The notes under the pieces: model-generated
The model's database searches: none
Seen by the model: only the letters and a program-made list of their open reading frames with translations
What the model was told of the DNA's origin: nothing
Source of the DNA: Companilactobacillus insicii
GTDB taxonomy: Bacteria; Bacillota; Bacilli; Lactobacillales; Lactobacillaceae
Length of the DNA stretch: 64,000 nucleotides
Direction of reading: 5' to 3'
Assembly (NCBI RefSeq): GCF_003946015.1
Contig: NZ_RHNU01000005.1
Coordinates: 31,676 to 95,675 of the forward strand
Made by a program: the position numbers and the translations under genes
Part shown: positions 41,010-48,971 of the stretch, piece by piece
How the letters are laid out: each line of letters starts with the position of its first letter
Position numbering within the stretch: position 1 is the stretch's first letter

Positions 41010-41739
41010 AATTTACTATTAATCCTTTAGTTTGCTTACGAGCAATAATCACGGTCAATATTAACCAAATAATACAAACAATCAATGCTGACACTGAAAA
41101 TTCCATCCTAGCTGCCTCTCTAAGCGTGCTCGGTGATAATAATGGGAACACGTCCTTGAGCATGTGCAAAGCCACTACAAGTAGCAAATTATTTGTTTTG
41201 ACGTATATTGCACCTAACAATAATCCGAAGGAAATTGCAAAAATCACTTGAATTGATACATACCCAAAAGATATACTCCTTAAATTAATTAAATGCATTA
41301 ATCCAAAAAGTACGCTGGAACCAATTACCGCGCGGTAAGCATTACCTTTAAATTGCCTTAAGAATAGTGGGATGAGTAATCCTCGGAAGCAAAATTCTTC
41401 AGCCAAACCCACTAGTATTGACATTAAAATAACATCAAATTTAAAGCTCATATCATCAACGTAAAACATTGCTACACTTGAGTATCCAACAAAGATGATT
41501 GTCGGCAAAGCCGTACTCAGTTGAGCAAGTATCTTACTAGGATTAAACCAATTTATACGTTGATGAAGCCAAAAATGATTAAATAAATACGCGACTAAAA
41601 AAACGATTAAATCAGCTAATCCTTGTTTAATATTAGCTGATAATCCAGACGGTATAATTACTGCCGAAAGATACAACATAACTGGAAATATCAACCATAC
41701 TATAAATATTTCTAGAGGCGAAGATTTAAAAATTTTCAA
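41008..41739 (-). CDS. CPBP-family intramembrane metalloprotease
   Basis: 243 residues, about seven to eight membrane segments. The Abi/CAAX motifs EEFCFRG (about 114-120), FLRQF and a C-terminal HMLKD are present. In lactobacilli such proteins are linked to bacteriocin immunity or self-protection, but no bacteriocin gene is adjacent. Starts with TTG. Confidence 0.85.
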   Translation of the reverse strand: MKIFKSSPLEIFIVWLIFPVMLYLSAVIIPSGLSANIKQGLADLIVFLVAYLFNHFWLHQRINWFNPSKILAQLSTALPTIIFVGYSSVAMFYVDDMSFKFDVILMSILVGLAEEFCFRGLLIPLFLRQFKGNAYRAVIGSSVLFGLMHLINLRSISFGYVSIQVIFAISFGLLLGAIYVKTNNLLLVVALHMLKDVFPLLSPSTLREAARMEFSVSALIVCIIWLILTVIIARKQTKGLIVN

Positions 41740-41803
41740 TTTATTTGCCCCACGATTTCTTTTTGATTAAGTTTAACATTTTTAATTATTTTTAAAAACA
41801 GTT

Positions 41804-41832
41804 TGACATGGAACGCGTTCGATATAGTAATC
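41804..41832 (+). promoter_or_regulatory. Possible plus-strand promoter with a palindromic operator
   Basis: TTGACA at 41804-41809, 17 bases, then AGTAAT at 41827-41832; the spacer contains the perfect palindrome GAACGCGTTC (41812-41821). On the minus strand TTGTTC and CTATAT nearby could drive the CPBP gene, so the palindrome may be its operator. Confidence 0.4.
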
Positions 41833-41924
41833 TAAAGACGTCGAGAACAAATCCTCAATATATTTTGAAAGATACTCACCCTTCAATGATTCTTTCAAGT
41901 TGATTATTTAAATAATGCAAAAAT

Positions 41925-41948
41925 AATAGACGCCAAATGGCGTCTATT
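41925..41948. terminator. Terminator overlapping the DUF956 stop codon
   Basis: Perfect 11-bp arms AATAGACGCCA / TGGCGTCTATT with a two-base loop. It includes the stop codon of the DUF956 gene. Confidence 0.8.
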
Positions 41949-42324
41949 TGTTCTTTCTAGTGAATATATTCTTTAATGCGCGACCGATCACTTGGAAGAA
42001 TCCTAGTGATTGGACAATGTCATTAGGATTAATATATTTACGAATAGTACGAAGTGCTTTTTTAGGATCTTTCGATGAAAATGTAAATAAACCATTCTTC
42101 TTAGTCTTAAAGGCATAGCGAGGAATCCACTTTCCCTTAAATATAACTGAAACTATAACCTTATCTACTTCATTCCAAGGAATTTGAATAAAATTTTTCT
42201 TATCTCGATCACTATAAAATTCAAATCCCTTATCTCCAATCATGATTTTACCATATTCAGATAATCCCATATGAGAGGTTCCATCAATGACAAGATCAGC
42301 CTTTGTATTGATTGATTGGACCAT
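41944..42324 (-). CDS. DUF956 family protein (mannose PTS-associated, ManO-like)
   Basis: 126 residues, soluble PH-like fold family found next to Man-family PTS operons. Begins MVQSINTKADLVIDGTSHMG. It follows the IID gene after a terminator; a regulatory role (ManO) is suggested for some members only. Confidence 0.8.
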   Translation of the reverse strand: MVQSINTKADLVIDGTSHMGLSEYGKIMIGDKGFEFYSDRDKKNFIQIPWNEVDKVIVSVIFKGKWIPRYAFKTKKNGLFTFSSKDPKKALRTIRKYINPNDIVQSLGFFQVIGRALKNIFTRKNK

Positions 42325-42375
42325 TTAATCCACTCCATTTCTCTGATGATTAATAATTAATCACATTATACAACT

Positions 42376-42405
42376 AAAAAAGGATGAACCCATAAGAGTC
42401 CATCC
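42376..42405 (-). terminator. Terminator after the mannose PTS IID gene
   Basis: Minus strand GGATGGACTC-TTAT-GGGTTCATCC then T6; it sits between the IID and DUF956 genes. Confidence 0.75.
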
Positions 42406-42434
42406 AATAAGGAGCCAAATGCTCGATTAAATTA

Positions 42435-43346
42435 TTACATAATATGAATTACGTGAAGAAGAACACCGACTACGAATAGTCCAAGAATAATAACGATTGG
42501 TGAAACCTTCTTCTTTAGTAACCACATACAGAATAATGTTAGAAGCAAAGCAGCCAAACCTGGTACCAATTGATCCAAGTTATCTTGCAATGTTGTAACT
42601 TTGTGAGCTGTCAATGATAGACCAGCTTTTTGTTGAATAAGAGCTTCCTTAACACCTTGTGCACCTGCTGGAAGATGTGCCCAATCAATAAAGGCACCTT
42701 TGTCAAGTTTAACTGTAGAAACAGTTGGTGTGAACTTAACAACAACCCAACGGTTAATCAAGGATCCTAGAATAAACATACCTAGAATTGAAGCACCCTT
42801 AGTAATGTCTTGTAGCAAACCACCAGACATATCTTCTGTGATAGCTGAACCGGCTTTGTAACCTAGTTCTTGTGTGTACCACATGAATCCCATACGAATT
42901 GCATTCCATACAACGAAATAAATGATTGGTCCTAAGATACTACCTGTCATAGCTAGTGATGCAGCTAAAGCGCCAACAATAGGCTTAACAGTGAACCAGA
43001 ACACAGGATCACCAATACCAGCCAAAGGACCCATCATACCAACTTTAACACCTTGGATAGCAACGTCATCAACGGGAGCACCATTAGCACGTTCCTCTTC
43101 AAGAGCCATAGTAACACCAAGAATTGGTGAAGCTAAGTATGGGTGACAATTAAAGAATTCCAAGTGACGCTTCAAAGCAGCGGCACGGTCTTCTTTAGTT
43201 GTATATAATTTTTTAAGTGCTGGAATCATTGAATATGCCCAGCCACCGTTTTGCATACGTTCATAGTTCCATGAACCTTGGATGAAAGTTGAACGCCACC
43301 AAACGGAGATTCTATCTTTTTTAGATAACTTTATTTCTTCTGCCAT
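42435..43346 (-). CDS. manN: PTS mannose/fructose/sorbose transporter subunit IID
   Basis: 303 residues, typical IID start (RISVWWRSTFIQGSWNYERMQNGGWAYSMIPAL) and a long domain ending in C-terminal membrane helices. Part of the membrane complex for mannose/glucose uptake. Third gene of the PTS operon. Confidence 0.95.
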   Translation of the reverse strand: MAEEIKLSKKDRISVWWRSTFIQGSWNYERMQNGGWAYSMIPALKKLYTTKEDRAAALKRHLEFFNCHPYLASPILGVTMALEEERANGAPVDDVAIQGVKVGMMGPLAGIGDPVFWFTVKPIVGALAASLAMTGSILGPIIYFVVWNAIRMGFMWYTQELGYKAGSAITEDMSGGLLQDITKGASILGMFILGSLINRWVVVKFTPTVSTVKLDKGAFIDWAHLPAGAQGVKEALIQQKAGLSLTAHKVTTLQDNLDQLVPGLAALLLTLFCMWLLKKKVSPIVIILGLFVVGVLLHVIHIM

Positions 43347-43364
43347 TTTTATTCTTCCTCCGTC

Positions 43365-44174
43365 CTAGTAATTATCTATAATATCGCCAACTGGATCACC
43401 GGTGTTTGAACCTCCACCGCCATTGTTTGAGCCACCACTCTTAGAAAGAGTTAAGTAGATCAAGGCAAGTGAAATACCGATAGTACCAAGTGCGATAAGT
43501 GTAAGATCTGTAACTGTAGCTAGAACGAAACCAATTGCGAAGAATGGCCATACTTCCTTAGAAGCCATCATGTTGATAACCATTGCATAACCAACAGCAA
43601 CAACCATACCACCACCAATGGCAAGACCATCAGTTAGCCATGTAGGCATTGCTTGTAGCATAGCTCTAACAGGACCAGCACCGATTGCAAGAATCAATGC
43701 TGCAGGAATAGCGATACGAATACCTTGTAAACAAATAGCAATAATTTGCCACATTTCAATCTTTCTAAAACTACCTTCTTCAGCAGCTTTATCCATGATA
43801 TGAACAATACCAGTTACGATTGTACGAACGATGATTGTTAGTAACAAACCAGCAACGGCAAGTGGAACAGCGATAGCGATAGCTGAAGAAACACCAGCCT
43901 TACCCTCGCCACCAAGTACCAAAATAATTGCAGAAGCAACAGATGCCAAAGCAGCATCAGGAGCAACAGCGGCACCGATATTAGCCCAACCTAAGGCGAT
44001 CATTTGTAGTGAACCACCTAAGATCAAGCAAGGTACTAAATTACCTGTAACTAAGCCGATCAATGTACATGCGATAACAGGTTGATGGAAATGGAATTCA
44101 TCAAGAATACCTTCCATACCAGCTAGGAATGATACTAGAACGACTAATACAATTTGAATAGCATTTAATTGCAT
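43365..44174 (-). CDS. manM: PTS mannose/fructose/sorbose transporter subunit IIC
   Basis: 269 residues, strongly hydrophobic, with GLVTGNLVPCLILGGSLQMIALG near residues 40-60. Ends in a Gly/Asn/Ser-rich tail. Second gene of the operon, 18 bp from IID. Confidence 0.95.
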   Translation of the reverse strand: MQLNAIQIVLVVLVSFLAGMEGILDEFHFHQPVIACTLIGLVTGNLVPCLILGGSLQMIALGWANIGAAVAPDAALASVASAIILVLGGEGKAGVSSAIAIAVPLAVAGLLLTIIVRTIVTGIVHIMDKAAEEGSFRKIEMWQIIAICLQGIRIAIPAALILAIGAGPVRAMLQAMPTWLTDGLAIGGGMVVAVGYAMVINMMASKEVWPFFAIGFVLATVTDLTLIALGTIGISLALIYLTLSKSGGSNNGGGGSNTGDPVGDIIDNY

Positions 44175-44203
44175 AAGTATTAACCCTCCATAATAATTAA
44201 AAA

Positions 44204-45178
44204 TTATTTACTCTTATTAATTTCTTCTTGAGCTTTATTTAAGATTGCATCCATGTTGTCCTTTGAGTCTGTTGGGACTTTACGAACATCAAACTTAACA
44301 CCCTTATCCTCAAGCTTTTTGAATGTATCAATATCATCTTGGTCAAAAGCCAAAACCTTATTAGGTTGAACTTTACCAGTTGAGTGAGCCATTGATCCAA
44401 CGTTAAGCTCTTTCAATGGCACACCACCTTCAATAGCACGTAGTGCATCTTGAGGTGTTTCGAATAATAGCAAGGCACGTTGACCACCAAAGTGCTTGTC
44501 GTCCTTAGCTAATTTGATCATTTGGTCAACTGGTACAACGTGAGCCTTAACACCAACTGGTGCAGCTTGTTGAATCAATTGCGTACGCAAATCATCCTTA
44601 GCAACAGCATCAGATACAACGATAATACGTGTAGGTGTTACTGATTTTGACCAAGCAGTAGCAACTTGTCCATGAAGTAAACGTGAATCAATACGTGCTA
44701 AGACGTAATCAAATGATCCAGGTTTACCAGCATTAGCGGAGTTGTCAACAGGTGCAGCAGCTTTAGCCTCTTTAGGTTGAAGAGCTTCTGGGCGAACCTT
44801 AACCCCTTCCTTTGCTGTTTCAATGATATGTGCAGCAATTTCTTGTGCACTTTCCATTGATAGACGTGAAGCATATGCTTCAATCAACATAGGTAAGTTC
44901 AAGCCGGCGACGATTGCCCACTTGTCCTTATGTGCTTCAAACAAGCCATTGACTTGGTTGAAAGGTGTACCACCCCAAAGATCGACTAGGAACAAGACTT
45001 GGTCTTGATCTTTAAAAGTTGAAATTGCTTCTTCAAGCTTTGCTTTTAAGTCATCAGGTCCCATATCTGGCATCAATGTAACGGCTTGAACATTCTCTTG
45101 TTCACCGAAAATCATTGAACCGGATTGTTTGATACCCTTGGCGAATTCACCGTGACTAGCAATGATAATCCCTACCAT
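44204..45178 (-). CDS. manL: PTS mannose transporter subunit IIAB
   Basis: Fused IIA (1-~135, phospho-His in GIIIASHGEFAKG at 9) and IIB (~160-324, phospho-His in RIDSRLLHGQVATAW), joined by an Ala/Pro-rich linker. It phosphorylates incoming sugar; in lactobacilli it also signals carbon state. The upstream region has a cre-like site and a sigma-54-like element. Confidence 0.96.
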   Translation of the reverse strand: MVGIIIASHGEFAKGIKQSGSMIFGEQENVQAVTLMPDMGPDDLKAKLEEAISTFKDQDQVLFLVDLWGGTPFNQVNGLFEAHKDKWAIVAGLNLPMLIEAYASRLSMESAQEIAAHIIETAKEGVKVRPEALQPKEAKAAAPVDNSANAGKPGSFDYVLARIDSRLLHGQVATAWSKSVTPTRIIVVSDAVAKDDLRTQLIQQAAPVGVKAHVVPVDQMIKLAKDDKHFGGQRALLLFETPQDALRAIEGGVPLKELNVGSMAHSTGKVQPNKVLAFDQDDIDTFKKLEDKGVKFDVRKVPTDSKDNMDAILNKAQEEINKSK

Positions 45179-45207
45179 CTTTAATCCTCCTTATATATTT
45201 GTATGTA

Positions 45208-45221
45208 TTAAATCGCTTACA
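45208..45221 (-). promoter_or_regulatory. cre-like catabolite site before the mannose PTS operon
   Basis: Minus strand TGTAAGCGATTTAA matches the CcpA box TGNAANCGNNNNCA except near its end. The same TTATGTAAGCG string occurs upstream of the cut operon. Confidence 0.5.
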
Positions 45222-45367
45222 TAAGCTACCTTATGGTAACCAGAACACAAAAATAAAAATGAATTATTTCATAATTAAAACGCTTTAATGAGCTCACCCT
45301 TCATGTGAACCCTTTCATAATATCATTTTTTCAGAAAAAAAACACCATTTTAAACAAAAAAAATAAA

Positions 45368-45397
45368 TTGGCACATAATTTGCCAACGGGCAAATTT
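45368..45397. promoter_or_regulatory. Sigma-54-like -24/-12 element and overlapping inverted repeats
   Basis: Plus strand TGGCAC-ATAAT-TTGC (45369-45383) is a full -24/-12 match; because it is nearly palindromic, the minus strand TGGCAA-ATTAT-GTGC keeps the invariant GG and GC with correct spacing and points at the PTS operon about 190 bp away. AATTTGCC-AACG-GGCAAATT (45378-45397) overlaps it. Sigma-54 control of Man PTS operons is known in lactobacilli. Confidence 0.45.
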
Positions 45398-45766
45398 ATA
45401 AATATTCGTCTTTTTTTAGTTCATAAAATTTAATAATGGAGTAAAAACACTATAATATAGGCCATAAAGTAACCCACATAAGCGGTATACTCCAAAGTTC
45501 ATGAACATTCCAATTAAATATCCTTACGTATTAGTATATATTGAAAAGACATATGATTATTCTTTTTTTCATATTTTTGTTCCGTTTATTAAGAAATAAT
45601 TTATTTTTACATAAGATTGCTTCCGCATAGGATGGTATATCATTAATTTTCATATCAATTCAGTATTCTATTCCACTAACATAAGCTTTTTGAAAATTAT
45701 TATGAGGTATTATTCTTGATTATGATAAATTATTTCATTGAAAATGGTGACTACTGAATAATTGTA

Positions 45767-45800
45767 TTCAAAAGATATTTAACTTTTGAAGGTGTAAAAT
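45767..45800 (+). promoter_or_regulatory. Inverted repeat and -10 before the FMN reductase gene
   Basis: Perfect 8-bp arms TTCAAAAG / CTTTTGAA around ATATTTAA, followed by TAAAAT at 45795-45800, about 40 bp before the start codon. A plausible operator/promoter. Confidence 0.4.
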
Positions 45801-45843
45801 ATCTGTTCAGGTAATCAAATAATAACTTAAAAGGAATTAGAAA

Positions 45844-46377
45844 ATGAAAAAAGTTGGAATAATAATCGGCAGCAATCGGCCAACACGCATCAGTCTCCAA
45901 ATAGGTAAATGGGTGCAATCACAACTAAATACACCAGAATTAGACTTTGAATTAATAGACTTAAAAGAAATAAACTTACCATTTCTCGATGAACCTGATC
46001 TGCCGGCTAATGGCAATTATAAAAATGAACATACTAAGCAGTGGTCCAAATTAATTAGTAGTTTTGACGGATTTATAATAATCTATCCACAATACAATTG
46101 GGGATATCCTGCTGTACTTAAGAATGCCTTAGATTATTTGTATAAAGAATGGGCAAATAAACCAGTTTCTACTATAGTATTCGGTTCACATGGTGGTTAC
46201 ATGGCTGATATGGCACTGAGCTTAGTATTAAAGGGATTGCACATGAATGTACTCAATAGCAAGGCCAGTCTTAATATCACTCCTAATAAACCAATTAATC
46301 CTGAAGTGGATTTTAAGGATAATAAATTTGCAATTGAACAAATTAAAAATGCATTTATTGAAGTTTTATCGCGATAA
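45844..46377 (+). CDS. NADPH-dependent FMN reductase
   Basis: Flavodoxin-like protein of 177 residues: IIGSNRPTRIS at the N terminus binds FMN phosphate, and YPQYNWGYPAVLKNALDYLYKEW is the family hallmark. A cytoplasmic NAD(P)H:quinone or azo reductase activity is likely; the true substrate is unknown. AAAAGGAA RBS. Confidence 0.88.
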   Translation: MKKVGIIIGSNRPTRISLQIGKWVQSQLNTPELDFELIDLKEINLPFLDEPDLPANGNYKNEHTKQWSKLISSFDGFIIIYPQYNWGYPAVLKNALDYLYKEWANKPVSTIVFGSHGGYMADMALSLVLKGLHMNVLNSKASLNITPNKPINPEVDFKDNKFAIEQIKNAFIEVLSR

Positions 46378-46520
46378 AGCAGACTACGGTATAAACATGC
46401 AGCATAAACGCGCGGTAAAACACAACTTCTTCCGTTTAACTACGAATACCCCCGCATTTACTTACGTAAATACGAGGGTATTCTAGGTTATACTCAGAAG
46501 TTAAACGTGTTTTTCCACGC
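46378..46520. repeat. Long hairpin repeat, copy E
   Basis: Shares CAGCATAAACG with copy D and then TTCTTCCGTTTA...CTACGA with copies A and F. Arms: AACTTC/GAAGTT and GAATACCC/GGGTATTC; apical TTACGTAA palindrome. Conserved strand TCTAGGTTATACTCAGA. Lies between two convergent genes and could terminate both. Confidence 0.78.
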
Positions 46521-46523
46521 TCT

Positions 46524-47855
46524 TTATTCTGCATTTAAGGCGGCCATTGTTATGTAGTTATATGGCTGATTGAAATGTGGCAAGAAGAAAATATCCAATA
46601 ATTTAAGTTGATCAATCGTTACCTTTTGTTCAATTGCCAAAGAAAACATGTGAATACCCATAGATATATCTGCAGTAGAACACATTTGTGCTCCTAACAC
46701 ACGACGATTATCGGCATCGTAAACAATACGAATTTTGACTTCCGCATTTTCCTTCATAAATCCTGGCTTTTGGGTATCTTCAAAGTCAGTATATTTAACT
46801 TTGAAACCATTCTTTTCGGCCGCTGCAACTGACATCCCTGTTGAAACCATATTCAATCCAAAAATGGAAATTCCGTTTGAACCTTGAACGCCAGTGGCAT
46901 CTAATTTAGTACCGCCAACATTATGACCAGCAACAATTCCGGAACGTACAGCATTCGTTGCTAAAGCAATATAAGTTGTCTTTTCAAGAGCATTTGAATA
47001 AATGGTTGCACAGTCACCAACAGCATAAACTGAAGGATCAGATGTTTGTTGATGATCATCAACAAAATATGCACCATTGCGGAATAATTCCAAATGATCC
47101 TTTCCAAGATAATTATTAGGCAAGAATCCAATAGCATTAATTACCAAATCAACTGGATATTCACCTTTGTTAGTTACAACTGCTTCTACTTTGCCATTTC
47201 CTTTGTATTCTTGAGCACGCTCATTAAAATGTACATCAATACCATGCTCAGTCAGGTTGTCGTCCATCTTATCAGTAAAATCTTTGTCGTAATAACTTGA
47301 TAATGAACGATCTGCCGTATCAAATAACAAGACGTTCTTATTACGTCTCTTAACTGCTTCAGCAATCTCAACTCCAATATAGCCAGCACCAATTACAGCA
47401 ACATTACGTACATCAAAATTGTCTAATAATTTATCGACTGTTTGACCATCCTGAAATAATTTTAAAAAGTGAATATTATCTAAATCAGCACCGGGAATAT
47501 TAGGTTTTATTGGAACAGATCCCGTTGCCAAAATCAACTTATCATATTTTTCAACAAATGATTTGCCATCTAACGAATTGCAATAAACTCGTTTAGTGAA
47601 GAAATCAACTTTCGAAACTGAAGTCTCTAAATAAATCTTGGCTCCCTTAGCTTCAAAATCTTCTTTTTTCGTATAAAAAAGTTTCTCATATGAATCAATC
47701 TGGCGTCCAACCCATAATGCCGTTCCACAACCTAAGTAACTCAAATTACTATTTTGATCTATCATAGTTACTTTTTGGTCTGGATAATTATCTAATAAAG
47801 TATTTGCGGCTGCTATACCAGCGTGATTTGAACCAATGATAATCGTCTTTGTCAT
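46524..47855 (-). CDS. nox: NADH oxidase (Nox; pyridine nucleotide-disulfide oxidoreductase family)
   Basis: 443 residues: FAD-binding IIIGSNHAGIAAANTLL, the single redox Cys43 in SYLGCGTALW (sulfenic acid type), NADH-binding VAVIGAGYIGVEIAEAV and AVGDCATI. Most likely a water-forming NADH oxidase; CoA-disulfide reductase is the main alternative. It lies just past the cut operon terminator, so it is a separate unit, but NAD+ regeneration would suit the neighbouring pathway. Confidence 0.88.
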   Translation of the reverse strand: MTKTIIIGSNHAGIAAANTLLDNYPDQKVTMIDQNSNLSYLGCGTALWVGRQIDSYEKLFYTKKEDFEAKGAKIYLETSVSKVDFFTKRVYCNSLDGKSFVEKYDKLILATGSVPIKPNIPGADLDNIHFLKLFQDGQTVDKLLDNFDVRNVAVIGAGYIGVEIAEAVKRRNKNVLLFDTADRSLSSYYDKDFTDKMDDNLTEHGIDVHFNERAQEYKGNGKVEAVVTNKGEYPVDLVINAIGFLPNNYLGKDHLELFRNGAYFVDDHQQTSDPSVYAVGDCATIYSNALEKTTYIALATNAVRSGIVAGHNVGGTKLDATGVQGSNGISIFGLNMVSTGMSVAAAEKNGFKVKYTDFEDTQKPGFMKENAEVKIRIVYDADNRRVLGAQMCSTADISMGIHMFSLAIEQKVTIDQLKLLDIFFLPHFNQPYNYITMAALNAE

Positions 47856-47892
47856 TATTTCACCTGCTTAATCCATCTATTATTAAGTTAAG

Positions 47893-47939
47893 AAAAAAAG
47901 AAGCTGAACCATCTACGAATGATATCCGGTCAGCTTCTT
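47893..47939 (-). terminator. Terminator of the cut microcompartment operon
   Basis: Arms AAGAAGCTGA (47898-47907) and TCAGCTTCTT (47930-47939), then a T run on the minus strand. It closes the 20-gene operon before nox. Confidence 0.85.
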
Positions 47940-47955
47940 AATTTGAATTTTTAAA

Positions 47956-48252
47956 TTAGTCTTCTGTAACTGCTGCGTTTGTGTGTGGCAAAATTGATTC
48001 TACTTCTGCGTGTGGACGAGGAATTACGTGAACTGATAGTAATTCTCCAACACGTTGTGCAGCTGCTGCTCCGGCATCTGTAGCTGCTTTAACGGCACCA
48101 ACATCTCCACGAACCATAACTGTGACGATACCACCGCCAACTCTTTCTTTACCTACAAGTGTAACGTTAGCAGCCTTTACCATTGAATCCGCTGCTTCAA
48201 TTGAACCGATTAATCCTTTAGTTTCGATCATACCTAATGCATCTGATTTCAT
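47956..48252 (-). CDS. Hexameric microcompartment shell protein (BMC-H)
   Basis: Single BMC domain of 98 residues: [30 protein letters not shown], pore loop RVGGG, then the [18 protein letters not shown] helix. Last gene of the operon; it is a close paralogue of the first gene (62929-63222), so the operon is bracketed by two near-identical shell genes. GGAGG RBS. Confidence 0.96.
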   Translation of the reverse strand: MKSDALGMIETKGLIGSIEAADSMVKAANVTLVGKERVGGGIVTVMVRGDVGAVKAATDAGAAAAQRVGELLSVHVIPRPHAEVESILPHTNAAVTED

Positions 48253-48264
48253 TTTTTATTCCTC

Positions 48265-48954
48265 CTAATTTTCACTCTTAATAATTTTAATTTTTGTACC
48301 CGGTGTAACTCCTAGTGCATTGGCTTCTTCAGTATCAATATGTACCTCTAAGCCGGAATTCGCTTTAGCACGAATAATAACATCTGTTAATGTACCGCCT
48401 CTTGGACCATCAAACTTGATTGCAACTGATTCACCGTTTGTAACACCAAATCTAGCTGCTTCTTCTGGAAGCATGTGAATGTGGCGTTTTGCTACAATCA
48501 CACCTTCTGGAATCTCAAGTGAACCTTTAGGTCCAATAATTGTGATCCCCGGTGTTCCACTTAGGTCGCCTGACAAACGTAGAACTCCTTTAACACCAAG
48601 CTTGAATGAATCTCCTTGAAGGATTTCTACTTGGGTTTGGGGACGAACCGGACCTAAGATTCTTACTTTATTGATCATACCTTTAGGTCCACAGATCATA
48701 ACGCATTCTTTACTTGCATATTGACCTGGTTGAGACAAGTCCTTCAACTTAGTTAGTTGATAACCTGTTCCGAAAAGTTTATCTAATGCATCTTGAGAAA
48801 GGTGAATATGTCTATTTGAAATTCCTACTGGAATAGTTTGATCATTAGATGCCGTTGTCGTAGATGATGCGGAATTTGTAATTTTAGCTGCATTACTACT
48901 ACTTGGGCTTAATTTCTCAAGAAGCGTACCTAATAATTCTTCATAATCTTCCAC
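48265..48954 (-). CDS. pduL: Phosphate propanoyl/acetyltransferase PduL (microcompartment phosphotransacylase)
   Basis: Converts acetyl-CoA to acetyl phosphate inside the shell and recycles CoA. 229 residues: N-terminal amphipathic encapsulation helix (YEELLGTLLEKL, 4-15), Ser/Thr/Ala linker (about 17-38), then two PduL barrels with metal-binding SNRHIHLS and AKRHIHMLPEEA. GTG start behind AAAGGTGGG. Sits next to the acylating aldehyde dehydrogenase that supplies its substrate. Confidence 0.95.
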   Translation of the reverse strand: MEDYEELLGTLLEKLSPSSSNAAKITNSASSTTTASNDQTIPVGISNRHIHLSQDALDKLFGTGYQLTKLKDLSQPGQYASKECVMICGPKGMINKVRILGPVRPQTQVEILQGDSFKLGVKGVLRLSGDLSGTPGITIIGPKGSLEIPEGVIVAKRHIHMLPEEAARFGVTNGESVAIKFDGPRGGTLTDVIIRAKANSGLEVHIDTEEANALGVTPGTKIKIIKSEN

Positions 48955-48971
48955 AGTTTACCCACCTTTCT

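Larger units (their letters stand above)
45179..45843. other. 665-bp intergenic region between mannose PTS operon and FMN reductase
   Basis: AT-rich, no ORF seen. Left part: cre-like 45208-45221, palindrome TACC-TTAT-GGTA 45227-45238, TTAAAACGCTTTAA 45275-45288 and a sigma-54-like element with overlapping inverted repeats 45368-45397. Middle: GTTCATGAAC palindrome 45497-45506. Right: inverted repeat and -10 before the FMN reductase gene. Confidence 0.6.
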
